6,665 bases of DNA from Bacteroidales bacterium (lineage in GTDB: Bacteria; Bacteroidota; Bacteroidia; Bacteroidales; F082), in NCBI GenBank assembly GCA_016281295.1, contig JAEEII010000040.1, positions 1 through 6,665 on the forward strand, read 5' to 3'. Positions within the stretch are counted from its first letter, which is position 1. Every line of letters starts with the position of its first letter. The notes beneath the pieces were generated by a model. That model made no database searches. It had not been told where the DNA came from and saw nothing but the letters and a program-made list of their open reading frames with translations. Below, in pieces: positions 1-5,241 of this stretch. Both the position numbers and the translations under genes were made by a program.

Positions 1-345
1 ATAAAAGATAATAAGTGTTTCTTTTCAAGAAACGGTTATTCTATCCTTAAAGAAAAAGAAAACAACCTGTATTTGCGGATTCCCTTATCCCTTACGGGAA
101 GTTCAAGGCTGGCGGTTCGCTTCGCTCACCCGTCACCCTTGTTCTTATGATAAGGAAGGGTAAGATATGGTCCCTATTTTCTTTATGGTAAGCGTAAGAT
201 GAAGGTTAGTGATGTCACACCCCATTTTCTCATCCTCCTTATCCTTGACCTGACGGAGGCTCCCGCTGGTCGCACCACCCTCCTCTATCCTTCTTCGCTC
301 CGCTCACCCGGCGGACATAAATACAGTATACCAATATAAAACAAT
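1..345. other. Gene-free left flank with hairpins
   Basis: No convincing coding frame is seen here. A hairpin at 11-39 has a core stem GTTTCTT/AAGAAAC (17-23 with 27-33) extended by ATAA/TTAT across one mismatch and one wobble. A second hairpin at 135-161 pairs ACCCTT with AAGGGT outside and CTTAT with ATAAG inside. Neither is followed directly by a T-run, so I do not call them terminators. The last 25 bases before the gene at 346 are A-rich and lack a Shine-Dalgarno sequence, as is usual for Bacteroidota leaders. I found no exact TAnnTTTG promoter box, so the start point of the 346 transcript is unknown. Confidence 0.5.
116..310. repeat. 17-bp direct repeat, two copies
   Basis: TTCGCTTCGCTCACCCG at 116-132 recurs as TTCGCTCCGCTCACCCG at 294-310, with one mismatch and the same orientation. 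The copies are 178 bp apart and lie in the non-coding left flank. The second copy ends 35 bp before the ATG at 346. The GCGAGCG/CGAAGCGA-like composition is a common low-complexity motif in bacterial DNA, so the pair may have no function. Confidence 0.5.
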
Positions 346-1227
346 ATGATTATGAAGAAGTACCTTGTTACACTTAACCGCCCGGTGACTATCGACGGCG
401 GAAAACCAGAATTATACACCATCTACGGCCTCCTCGTTCCTTATGGGGTGATTACTAAAGCAGAAATCAACGCATATGTCAGTTATCTTGCGGCGATGCA
501 CGAATGGAGCGTAAAAAGAGAGAAATCCTTTTCTGTGAACGAAGAATACAAATGGGTGGATCGTATCGGCGTTGTTCATCCATGCTGTGACGAGTGGGCG
601 CTGAAGATACAACGGAGATGCAGAAAAAGACTTGCTCTTGACTTCACCGTATCCGTCATAGACATCGATGAAGCGGGAGTCGATTGTATTGAATGTGGCC
701 GGGAAGAGAGTTTCATCGTCTGCAAATCATTGATGGAAAACCTCGTTAGACTGGCGCAGAAACAGACGGAGAACCAGGAATATGGTGTGGTTCTGTTCAA
801 CCGCCCGCTATGGTTACCAAAGAGTTTCATCTGGGATGGCGAGCCCGGTTACTGTCACATTTACGGTGTGATAACGGATCGCGAGATTGACGAAGACCGG
901 ATAAGAGACTTAAACTCATACCTCGGATACCTGGCGATGGTGGAAGAAGTTGTATTAAACGGTGAGACGCCGTCGGGATACACCACAGAAAAGGATAAAG
1001 ATGGATACTACTGGTATCTTCACGGCGAGAAGTGCTTTTGCAAATCAGCGAAGATGGAAACTGAAGGTAACCTATGCAAGAGAAAACTCAATCTGAAACT
1101 CTATCCCGTAGTGGAACGTATCCCGCAGGAATACCTGGATGGTGGAGTAAGGGATGATTTCATCATTTCCCAGGAACTCTATGAAGACCTACTGGGACTC
1201 ATTTTAATGGAATGGATGTCCGAATGA
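346..1227 (+). CDS. Unrecognised protein with internal domain duplication
   Basis: I do not recognise this 293-residue protein. It consists of two diverged copies of one domain of about 130-140 residues. Copy A spans roughly 6-138 and copy B 146-288. Matching landmarks are YLVTLNRP (6-13) with YGVVLFNRP (146-154), YTIYGLL with CHIYGVI, SYLAAM with SYLGYLAM, YKW with YYW, CRKRLALDF with CKRKLNLKL, and SFIVCKSLMENLVRL with DFIISQELYEDLLGL. There is no signal peptide or membrane segment, so it is probably cytoplasmic. Several cysteines (C80, C81, C114, C117, C230, C232) occur, but the spacing is not shared between the copies, so metal binding is doubtful. The ATG at 346 has an in-frame ATG at 352 as an alternative. 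No Shine-Dalgarno is present. Hairpins follow the stop. The function is unknown, and neighbouring genes do not point to one. Confidence 0.85.
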   Translation: MIMKKYLVTLNRPVTIDGGKPELYTIYGLLVPYGVITKAEINAYVSYLAAMHEWSVKREKSFSVNEEYKWVDRIGVVHPCCDEWALKIQRRCRKRLALDFTVSVIDIDEAGVDCIECGREESFIVCKSLMENLVRLAQKQTENQEYGVVLFNRPLWLPKSFIWDGEPGYCHIYGVITDREIDEDRIRDLNSYLGYLAMVEEVVLNGETPSGYTTEKDKDGYYWYLHGEKCFCKSAKMETEGNLCKRKLNLKLYPVVERIPQEYLDGGVRDDFIISQELYEDLLGLILMEWMSE

Positions 1228-1234
1228 TAAGATT

Positions 1235-1270
1235 AGGGGCCGGCGGAACATATTCAAAATGGCCCCTTTC
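1235..1270 (+). terminator. Probable terminator of the 346-1227 gene
   Basis: AGGGGCC (1235-1241) pairs perfectly with GGCCCCT (1261-1267) around a 19-nt loop, beginning 8 nt after the stop codon. The stem is GC-rich, but the T-run is short (TTTC), so this is a moderate call. Further hairpins downstream (1276-1296; GTGCC/GGCAC at 1303-1316 followed by GTTT) may act as back-ups. Confidence 0.5.
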
Positions 1271-1338
1271 ACCCTATAGATAGACCCCATATCTATCACC
1301 CGGTGCCCTCAGGCACGTTTCATAATCATATTCACCAC

Positions 1339-1374
1339 GGACCGAGAGTTTATTGCTCTCGGTCTTCTTATTTC
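1339..1374 (+). terminator. Rho-independent-like terminator, distal
   Basis: GACCGAGAG (1340-1348) pairs perfectly with CTCTCGGTC (1356-1364) around a 7-nt loop, with one further G-T pair below. A pyrimidine-rich tail (TTCTTATTTCC) follows. The hairpin sits 112 nt beyond the stop at 1227 and is probably the main end of that transcript. Confidence 0.65.
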
Positions 1375-1528
1375 CTCTAGAGACTTGACATCACCCATCA
1401 AAAGTATCCAACCCCCGGGGAGTTTGGTGGGGAAACCTCGCGAGAATTATCGCGGCGCGTGCGAAATCTGAAGAAATATATGGACAGAGTATCGCGATAT
1501 CGTATTCGCAATTCGCGAAAGCGTGGTG
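1365..1528. other. Gap between facing terminators with CGCG palindromes
   Basis: There is no gene here. The stretch lies between the terminator of the rightward gene and that of the leftward operon. It holds CCCCGGGG (1413-1420), CTCGCGAG (1437-1444), TATCGCGATA (1490-1499) and TTCGCGAA (1512-1519). Three of these contain TCGCGA within 82 bp. The purpose of these palindromes is unclear. Confidence 0.45.
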
Positions 1529-1561
1529 AAATAAAAGGAAATGAGTATTACCCATCTCCTT
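1529..1561 (-). terminator. Rho-independent terminator of the ART-NADAR operon
   Basis: Read leftwards, AAGGAGATGGGT (1561-1550) pairs with ACTCATTTCCTT (1546-1535) over 12 bp around a 3-nt loop, then TTATTT follows. Two of the pairs are G-U in the minus-strand RNA; the same positions would be A-C mismatches in plus-strand RNA. The structure is therefore directional and serves the leftward transcript. It begins 13 nt after the NADAR stop codon, which is ideal for the operon end. Confidence 0.8.
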
Positions 1562-1574
1562 GCGAGTATCGATT

Positions 1575-2159
1575 TTATCGTAGGTCTGAAAAGTCTGTCA
1601 ATTCCTTAGGGAGAATGTAATCTAGTCTACCTTTGTCTCGTAGCTCCATAAGAAGCCTTCCCATCAGATTGGAGCCAGAATACTCTGTCCCGTCTGCAGT
1701 CAGTTTAGCACCATATGTGTCCGCAGGTTTGGTGAAGGTGCTCTGGTCTTCCACGATATACTTGCCCTTACTCCTCTCTAGTTCGTGTCTAAACTCTGCG
1801 CTATTTTCATACTTGAGCATCAGGCACCATTTCAAGGCATCCACAATCACCTTTCCCCAGTCCTTTCTCACCCCGGGATTCTTTTCCAGGGGCTTTGTCT
1901 TCATCTTCATTCCTTGTCCTGGAGGGAAAGATAGTACCTGTTTTCTGGCAGCAGTGTCATCGAACTTCATCACCTGAAACAGTCTCTCTGTACAATCAAA
2001 GGAGACCCCATCTATTACGATCGGTGTTGTTCGTGCGAAATTGCTGAATATGCCCCACTCATCATTTACCTTGCTGAAAGCGATAGTCTCTGAAGCGGGG
2101 TATTTGTTCCAGGAATAGTACTCCGGATAGTTGTTCTCAATCAACTCCCTAACATGCAT
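1575..2159 (-). CDS. NADAR-domain protein, probable ADP-ribose-removing antitoxin
   Basis: This 194-residue protein belongs to the NADAR (YbiA/DUF1768-like) family. The family signature blocks occur in order: WGIFSNF (35-41), ERLFQVMKF (58-66), the KPLEKNPGVRKDW stretch (89-101), then ALKWCLMLKYENS (108-120), and the C-terminal YGAKLTADG with GSNLMGRLLMELR (149-174). The usual W of the last block's start is Y149. NADAR proteins bind NAD-derived ligands, and some hydrolyse ADP-ribose from guanine bases of nucleic acid, counteracting ART toxins. Its ATG shares one base with the stop of the ART gene (TAATG), which implies translational coupling and fixes the start. I infer that it reverses the neighbouring ART's modification and acts as the antitoxin. 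A metabolic or repair role is the alternative. It is the last gene of the operon. Confidence 0.88.
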   Translation of the reverse strand: MHVRELIENNYPEYYSWNKYPASETIAFSKVNDEWGIFSNFARTTPIVIDGVSFDCTERLFQVMKFDDTAARKQVLSFPPGQGMKMKTKPLEKNPGVRKDWGKVIVDALKWCLMLKYENSAEFRHELERSKGKYIVEDQSTFTKPADTYGAKLTADGTEYSGSNLMGRLLMELRDKGRLDYILPKELTDFSDLR

Positions 2160-2755
2160 TACTGAACTTTTTTCTGAGATCCTTCTATGAGCTGCATCTT
2201 GTCGTCCAGCTGGACCTCTTCTATCTTGGTGATTCTTACTGCCGAGTCATCCAGGACGGCGCGGTTCTGGAGACCATCAGGAACAGTCTGTGCTACCGGC
2301 CACTCAAGGAAATCCACCCCTATCTCCAGGAGGAACTTTGTCGCTGCTTTCTCTGCCTCCAGGCTTGCAGAACCAGAAAGCTTCTTTGCTGTTCCTATCA
2401 TACCTATACAGCGGTTACCTATCCACTTTCTGAACAGTTTCCCACTACTGGTCACTTCTGCAGGAATGGTTTCACCTATCTTTTTCTCCGCCCGCTTGAT
2501 AATACTGGGGTGGACATCACCAATGGACCGGAGATAGTTATCATCCTTCTTATCCGGTACTTCAATAGTATAGACGTAATAGTGCTTGTCAGGATCGACC
2601 ACCTTGTCTCGCCCTGCTGCATAATGGGCTGCGGTGGCGTATCGTTCAGTAACATACACGCCATAACCAAACTTTACTTTCCCATCACCCTCAAGTGCGT
2701 GAGAAAGGTCAAATCTGTCAAATAGTTTGGGAGTCCCGTGGTAGAATATTGCCAT
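2159..2755 (-). CDS. Predicted ADP-ribosyltransferase, probable toxin
   Basis: This 198-residue single-domain protein resembles the ART fold of phage polyvalent proteins (ART-PolyVal type), an NAD-dependent ADP-ribosyltransferase. YHGT (5-8) supplies the NAD-binding histidine H6. FGYGVYVTE (29-37) supplies the conserved tyrosine Y34, followed by helix ATAAHYA. YVYTIEVPD (60-68) is a core strand. EKAATKFLLEIGVDFLEW (135-152) and NRAVLDDSAVRI (164-175) match the C-terminal half, where relatives often read NYVVFDD. The usual third catalytic residue is not obvious: Q163 sits near the expected place and no Glu does. The sequence does not carry the DarT pattern. The gene begins 36 nt after the WYL gene and its stop overlaps the NADAR start. 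The target (DNA, RNA or protein) cannot be read from the sequence. No signal peptide is present, so it acts inside the cell. Confidence 0.8.
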   Translation of the reverse strand: MAIFYHGTPKLFDRFDLSHALEGDGKVKFGYGVYVTERYATAAHYAAGRDKVVDPDKHYYVYTIEVPDKKDDNYLRSIGDVHPSIIKRAEKKIGETIPAEVTSSGKLFRKWIGNRCIGMIGTAKKLSGSASLEAEKAATKFLLEIGVDFLEWPVAQTVPDGLQNRAVLDDSAVRITKIEEVQLDDKMQLIEGSQKKVQ

Positions 2756-2791
2756 AGTTGTATTAGAATTAGTTGTTATACATGTGATTGA

Positions 2792-3883
2792 TTATTCACC
2801 TGTGTTTCTAAAGAGGTTCAATGCGGGATGTAGTTCCGTATGGTGTATAACCTCAAAAGATAATTCCGCTCCGTATGCGCCGAGTTGGACAATTAGATCA
2901 TTGCTGAGACGGATGTAGATTTTAAATGTACCACCCTGTCCGTCAACTTGTGCTGAGCATAACGGAGTATCTGTAAAATACTTGGCAAGTTCGCTCGTGT
3001 GGGTGGTCAATTTCAAAGCTATCACTTGCCCCATTTTCCTCTTCGAAGCGAAGTCAACCTGTATCTTCTCATTGATATCAAACCCCTCGACCGGCTCATA
3101 AAGGACATCGGGATTCTCCTCATCAGCGAATTGCAATCTCCCCAAATCGTATACCGCCAGTTCTGCCTGTTCCTTGTGCCCAATAGGATAAATGTTCCCG
3201 ATGACATACCAGCGCCCCTCTATTTCCTTCAACTGGTAAGGTTCCAGGGAGTACGGAGCATTGATGTCTACGCCGTTCCGAATCTTTCCGTACTTGATGG
3301 TCAGGACTTCTCCGAACTGCATGGCGAACTGTATCAGCACCAGATTCTCTTTGCCCAGAATGGTTCTATAGGATGTTCCTTCATTTGAGAGGTATCCATA
3401 TGTTGGCGCTCCGCCGGCAGCGATATAACCCATGGAGGCTGTCCTTGCCCGATAATGCTTTTCTATCTGTCCCACGGTAACCCAGGAGTCCCTATGGGTT
3501 TCCGAGTCCGCAAGAAACTCTATGAGTTCTTTAAGCGTCTTCCCTCCCTTGTCCAAGAGTTCTGGGTTAGCCAGATAATAGTAGTATCCGCCGCCGCCCT
3601 TCTTTGCGATTACTCCGGGATCGGACACCTGTAAGATTGCGAGACCAAACTCATTGTAGATAATCGCCCGCCATCGCATAATGGCTTGACGAAATTTATC
3701 CTTCATACGTACAGACCTAATGTTACCGGTGTCATATAGGACATCTCGATCCATGCTGAATCCAGGCGGATCAAGGTCAAGGAGATTCCGCAAACTGTAT
3801 CCAGATCCATTCTGATAACTGCCATCTTCGCCAGTGACGGCTTGTACCAACCACCAGCATTCTCTGTAGTTTGTCTTGGCCAT
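2792..3883 (-). CDS. WYL-domain transcriptional regulator
   Basis: From the ATG at 3883 this protein has 363 residues. The frame is open up to a TTG at 3904, but the -7 promoter box at 3906-3913 places transcription start near 3899, so ATG 3883 is chosen. Residues 1-150 are a likely DNA-binding and linker region, including an unusual GGGGYYYYL run (96-104). The WYL domain covers about 180-270: PYSLEPYQLKEIEGRWYVIG (210-229) is its hallmark, with RWY as the local form of the motif. The C-terminal WCX-like part (about 284-345) contains IALKLT, FKIYIRL and IVQLGAYGAEL. WYL regulators often control anti-phage systems and sense nucleic-acid or nucleotide ligands. As first gene of the operon, next to a palindrome over the -33 box, it probably regulates its own transcription. 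Confidence 0.85.
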   Translation of the reverse strand: MAKTNYRECWWLVQAVTGEDGSYQNGSGYSLRNLLDLDPPGFSMDRDVLYDTGNIRSVRMKDKFRQAIMRWRAIIYNEFGLAILQVSDPGVIAKKGGGGYYYYLANPELLDKGGKTLKELIEFLADSETHRDSWVTVGQIEKHYRARTASMGYIAAGGAPTYGYLSNEGTSYRTILGKENLVLIQFAMQFGEVLTIKYGKIRNGVDINAPYSLEPYQLKEIEGRWYVIGNIYPIGHKEQAELAVYDLGRLQFADEENPDVLYEPVEGFDINEKIQVDFASKRKMGQVIALKLTTHTSELAKYFTDTPLCSAQVDGQGGTFKIYIRLSNDLIVQLGAYGAELSFEVIHHTELHPALNLFRNTGE

Positions 3884-3905
3884 ATGATTACTTGCTTCTA
3901 ACAAT

Positions 3906-3940
3906 CAAAGTTATCGAATAATCACAACGTGAGCAAAAAA
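3906..3940 (-). promoter_or_regulatory. Bacteroidota-type promoter of the WYL-ART-NADAR operon
   Basis: On the minus strand TAACTTTG (3913-3906) matches the -7 consensus TAnnTTTG exactly. TTTTTTG (3940-3934) provides the -33 TTTG-like box. The spacer of 20 nt is within the known 19-21 range. Transcription would start near 3899, giving a leader of about 16 nt before ATG 3883. Confidence 0.75.
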
Positions 3941-3951
3941 TTTTCTGCTCA
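3930..3951. promoter_or_regulatory. 22-bp palindrome, candidate WYL operator
   Basis: The 22 bp starting TGAGCA and ending TGCTCA form an inverted repeat with a central AAAATTTT and only one mismatched pair (positions 3936 and 3945). It covers the whole -33 box of the operon promoter, so a bound protein would block polymerase. A dimeric regulator such as the WYL protein is the obvious candidate, by inference. Confidence 0.6.
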
Positions 3952-3955
3952 TGGA

Positions 3956-4080
3956 GGGTGTACAGTTTTGACAAACAGGTACCCCCTCACCTTTGCATTA
4001 CCGGGAAAGGTAAAAAGTTCTTTGAAGACTCTGCGAAACCCCTCTGAAACCAGGTCGATCGACTATTTCAGAAAAATTCA
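3956..4080. repeat. 125-bp repeat, copy 1
   Basis: First unit of a direct tandem repeat with exact period 125. Positions 3980-4055 are identical to 4105-4180 in copy 2. Three inverted repeats are seen: GGGTGTAC/GTACCCCC (3956-3963 with 3979-3986, one mismatch), ACCTTT/AAAGGT (3989-3994 with 4006-4011), and TCTGAAA/TTTCAGA (4043-4049 with 4066-4072) enclosing the palindrome GTCGATCGAC (4054-4063). AGTTCTTTGA (4016-4025) is shared by all copies. It lies directly beside the cassette's operator. Confidence 0.9.
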
Positions 4081-4205
4081 AGGTGTACAGTTTTCACGAA
4101 CACCTACCCCCTCACCTTTGCATTACCGGGAAAGGTAAAAAGTTCTTTGAAGACTCTGCGAAACCCCTCTGAAACCAGGTTGATTGACTTTTTCAGAAGA
4201 ATTTA
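4081..4205. repeat. 125-bp repeat, copy 2
   Basis: This unit differs from copy 1 at about 10 of 125 positions, all outside the 76-nt core. The structures are kept: the first arm pair has become AGGTGT/ACACCT (4081-4086 with 4100-4105, perfect). ACCTTT/AAAGGT is unchanged (4114-4119 with 4131-4136). TCTGAAA/TTTCAGA (4168-4174 with 4191-4197) now encloses GTTGATTGAC, where two C-to-T changes give U-G/G-U pairs in plus-strand RNA only. AGTTCTTTGA lies at 4141-4150. Confidence 0.9.
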
Positions 4206-4277
4206 GGGTGTACAGTTTTGACAAACAAGTACCCCCGGATAATTGCACTGTCGGACAAGACAAAAGAAGTTCTTTGA
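4206..4277. repeat. Diverged partial third copy of the 125-bp repeat
   Basis: The start (4206-4236) nearly matches copy 1, including GGGTGTAC/GTACCCCC (4206-4213 with 4229-4236). The middle has diverged, though TTGCA and an A-rich stretch align. AGTTCTTTGA returns at 4268-4277, at an offset from the repeat start only 2 nt different from the other copies. After that the similarity ends. Survival of both ends while the middle changed suggests these two parts matter most. Confidence 0.75.
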
Positions 4278-4486
4278 CAATATGGAGACTGATTGTGACT
4301 TCCACTTGGGTGGGCCTTCACGTCACAGGTCATCAGTCTTAAAAGAAAGGCCCGCCACCCCTTACCGGGCTCGCCTAGCTCAATATATAATAAGGTATGC
4401 CGGTCAGTCATTACACTGCCAATCATCTTAATTATTAATCTTTTAACACCTCGTGCGCAGTACAGGTCAAGCGCACAAAACGCCCT
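4278..4486 (+). other. Gene-free leader rich in inverted repeats
   Basis: No gene is seen between the repeats and the ATG at 4487. An 8-bp stem AGACTGAT/ATCAGTCT (4286-4293 with 4332-4339) encloses GTGAC/GTCAC (4295-4299 with 4322-4326) and CCAC/GTGG (4302-4305 with 4310-4313). A competing stem pairs 4308-4318 with 4347-4360 over 11 bp with a 3-nt bulge. GCCCG/CGGGC (4350-4354 with 4366-4370) is a third option. Then follow an AT-rich stretch (4421-4447) and the hairpin at 4453-4476. This may be the 5' leader of the 4487 gene or a small RNA. I found no clear promoter in it. Confidence 0.45.
4453..4476 (+). promoter_or_regulatory. Hairpin 10 nt before the Api92-like start codon
   Basis: GTGCGC (4453-4458) pairs perfectly with GCGCAC (4471-4476) around a 12-nt loop. 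No T-run follows, so it is not a terminator. Its position could affect mRNA stability or start-codon access, or it could be a protein-binding site. Confidence 0.4.
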
Positions 4487-5074
4487 ATGCCTAACTTTGT
4501 TAGCAACATTCTCACCATTAATGGAACCGAAGAGCAGATCGCTCAGGTCCGTAACTACATCAAGGGAGCCAATGGTGAGTCTATCTCCCTCCAGTCAATC
4601 TTCCCTATGCCGAAAGCTCTCAAGGGCAATCGCCAGGTTGAGATTAAGAACCTCCCCTATCCTGAGGGTATGGATCCGATCTCTGTCCCTGATTGGATGT
4701 CTTGGAGAATGAAGTACTGGGGTCCGATTCAGGACGCCGAGACAATCCACGATGAGGCTGTCGATGCTCCTAATCGCATCCTCTTCAACACTCCTTCTGA
4801 TACGCCTCTTCCGGCTATCACGATTCTCTCTCTGACTTTCCCCGAGGTCACGTTCAACGTCATCTTCTCTGATGAGCAGACTGAACTCTACTGCGGTGAA
4901 TACACCATCACTGGTGGTAAGGTGACCAACATGGTTTGGTACGATGCGATCGCGAAGAATGGTGACATCTCTGTCGATCAGCAGATGGAATACTACTTCC
5001 GCACTCACGAGTACGATCGTGAGAACTGGAAGAAGGACGAAGACGGTGAGTGGTGCAGTGTCTACGACGAGTAA
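4487..5074 (+). CDS. Api92-like (YubB-type) ferredoxin-fold protein
   Basis: This 195-residue protein fits the Api92-like/DUF1281 family seen on phages, plasmids and integrated elements, whose biochemical role is unknown. The marks are the N-terminal MPNFVSNILTING (1-13; relatives begin MPNWCxNxLxI), SIFPMPKAL (37-45), WRMKYWGPIQDA (73-84), the FNTPSDTPLPAI block (100-111; relatives have a TxWxPP turn), LTFPEVTF (116-123) and YCGEYTITGGKV (135-146). The tail (about 160-195) is acidic and aromatic. No membrane segment is present. It stands alone: a 209-nt leader precedes it and a strong terminator begins 11 nt after the stop. Its codons lean to AAC, TAC, TTC, AAG, CTC and CGT, unlike the A/T-ending use at 5242, which could mean high expression or a different origin. 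Confidence 0.7.
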   Translation: MPNFVSNILTINGTEEQIAQVRNYIKGANGESISLQSIFPMPKALKGNRQVEIKNLPYPEGMDPISVPDWMSWRMKYWGPIQDAETIHDEAVDAPNRILFNTPSDTPLPAITILSLTFPEVTFNVIFSDEQTELYCGEYTITGGKVTNMVWYDAIAKNGDISVDQQMEYYFRTHEYDRENWKKDEDGEWCSVYDE

Positions 5075-5085
5075 GAGTAAGAATG

Positions 5086-5114
5086 CCACACCGGGCCTCA
5101 CCCGGTGTGGTTTT
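5086..5114 (+). terminator. Strong rho-independent terminator
   Basis: CCACACCGGG (5086-5095) pairs perfectly with CCCGGTGTGG (5101-5110) around a 5-nt loop, followed by TTTT. It starts 11 nt after the stop of the Api92-like gene. No T-run exists on the other side, so it serves the plus strand. Confidence 0.92.
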
Positions 5115-5241
5115 AACAAAGAAATCATAAAGAATAAGCGCGAAGATAAAATTTCCCCAAAAATCGGGAGAGTCTTTGTTATGTTTAGAATAGCCCCATT
5201 CTAGAGGCATATAAGTAAAAACAAAACAATTTAAATTAAAA

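Noticed and set aside
1399..1406. Minus-strand TACTTTTG (exact TAnnTTTG)
   Set aside because: No -33 box upstream and no leftward gene downstream within the window.
3884..3904. Longer WYL protein starting at TTG 3904
   Set aside because: The -7 box ends at 3906, so transcription should begin downstream, near 3899; ATG 3883 fits.
3929..4138. 69-codon plus-strand frame across the repeats
   Set aside because: The repeat period (125) is not a multiple of 3, so the copies would be read in different frames; the composition does not look coding.
3956..4236. IS21-like terminal repeats, suggested by repeated TGTACAGTTTTGAC
   Set aside because: Copies are 125 bp apart rather than closely spaced, and no transposase or partner end is in the window.
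3956..4277. CRISPR array
   Set aside because: Only 2-3 long units of 125 bp in tandem with no unique spacers and no cas genes.
4366..4421. tRNA-like stretch with a D-arm-like TAGCTCA
   Set aside because: No acceptor stem, 7-nt anticodon loop or T-arm could be fitted.
4491..4498. TAACTTTG matching the -7 promoter consensus
   Set aside because: It lies inside the first codons of the Api92-like gene and has no -33 box at the right distance.
5180..5187. TATGTTTA as a -7 box for the 5242 gene
   Set aside because: One mismatch to consensus and no TTTG 19-21 nt upstream; too weak to call.
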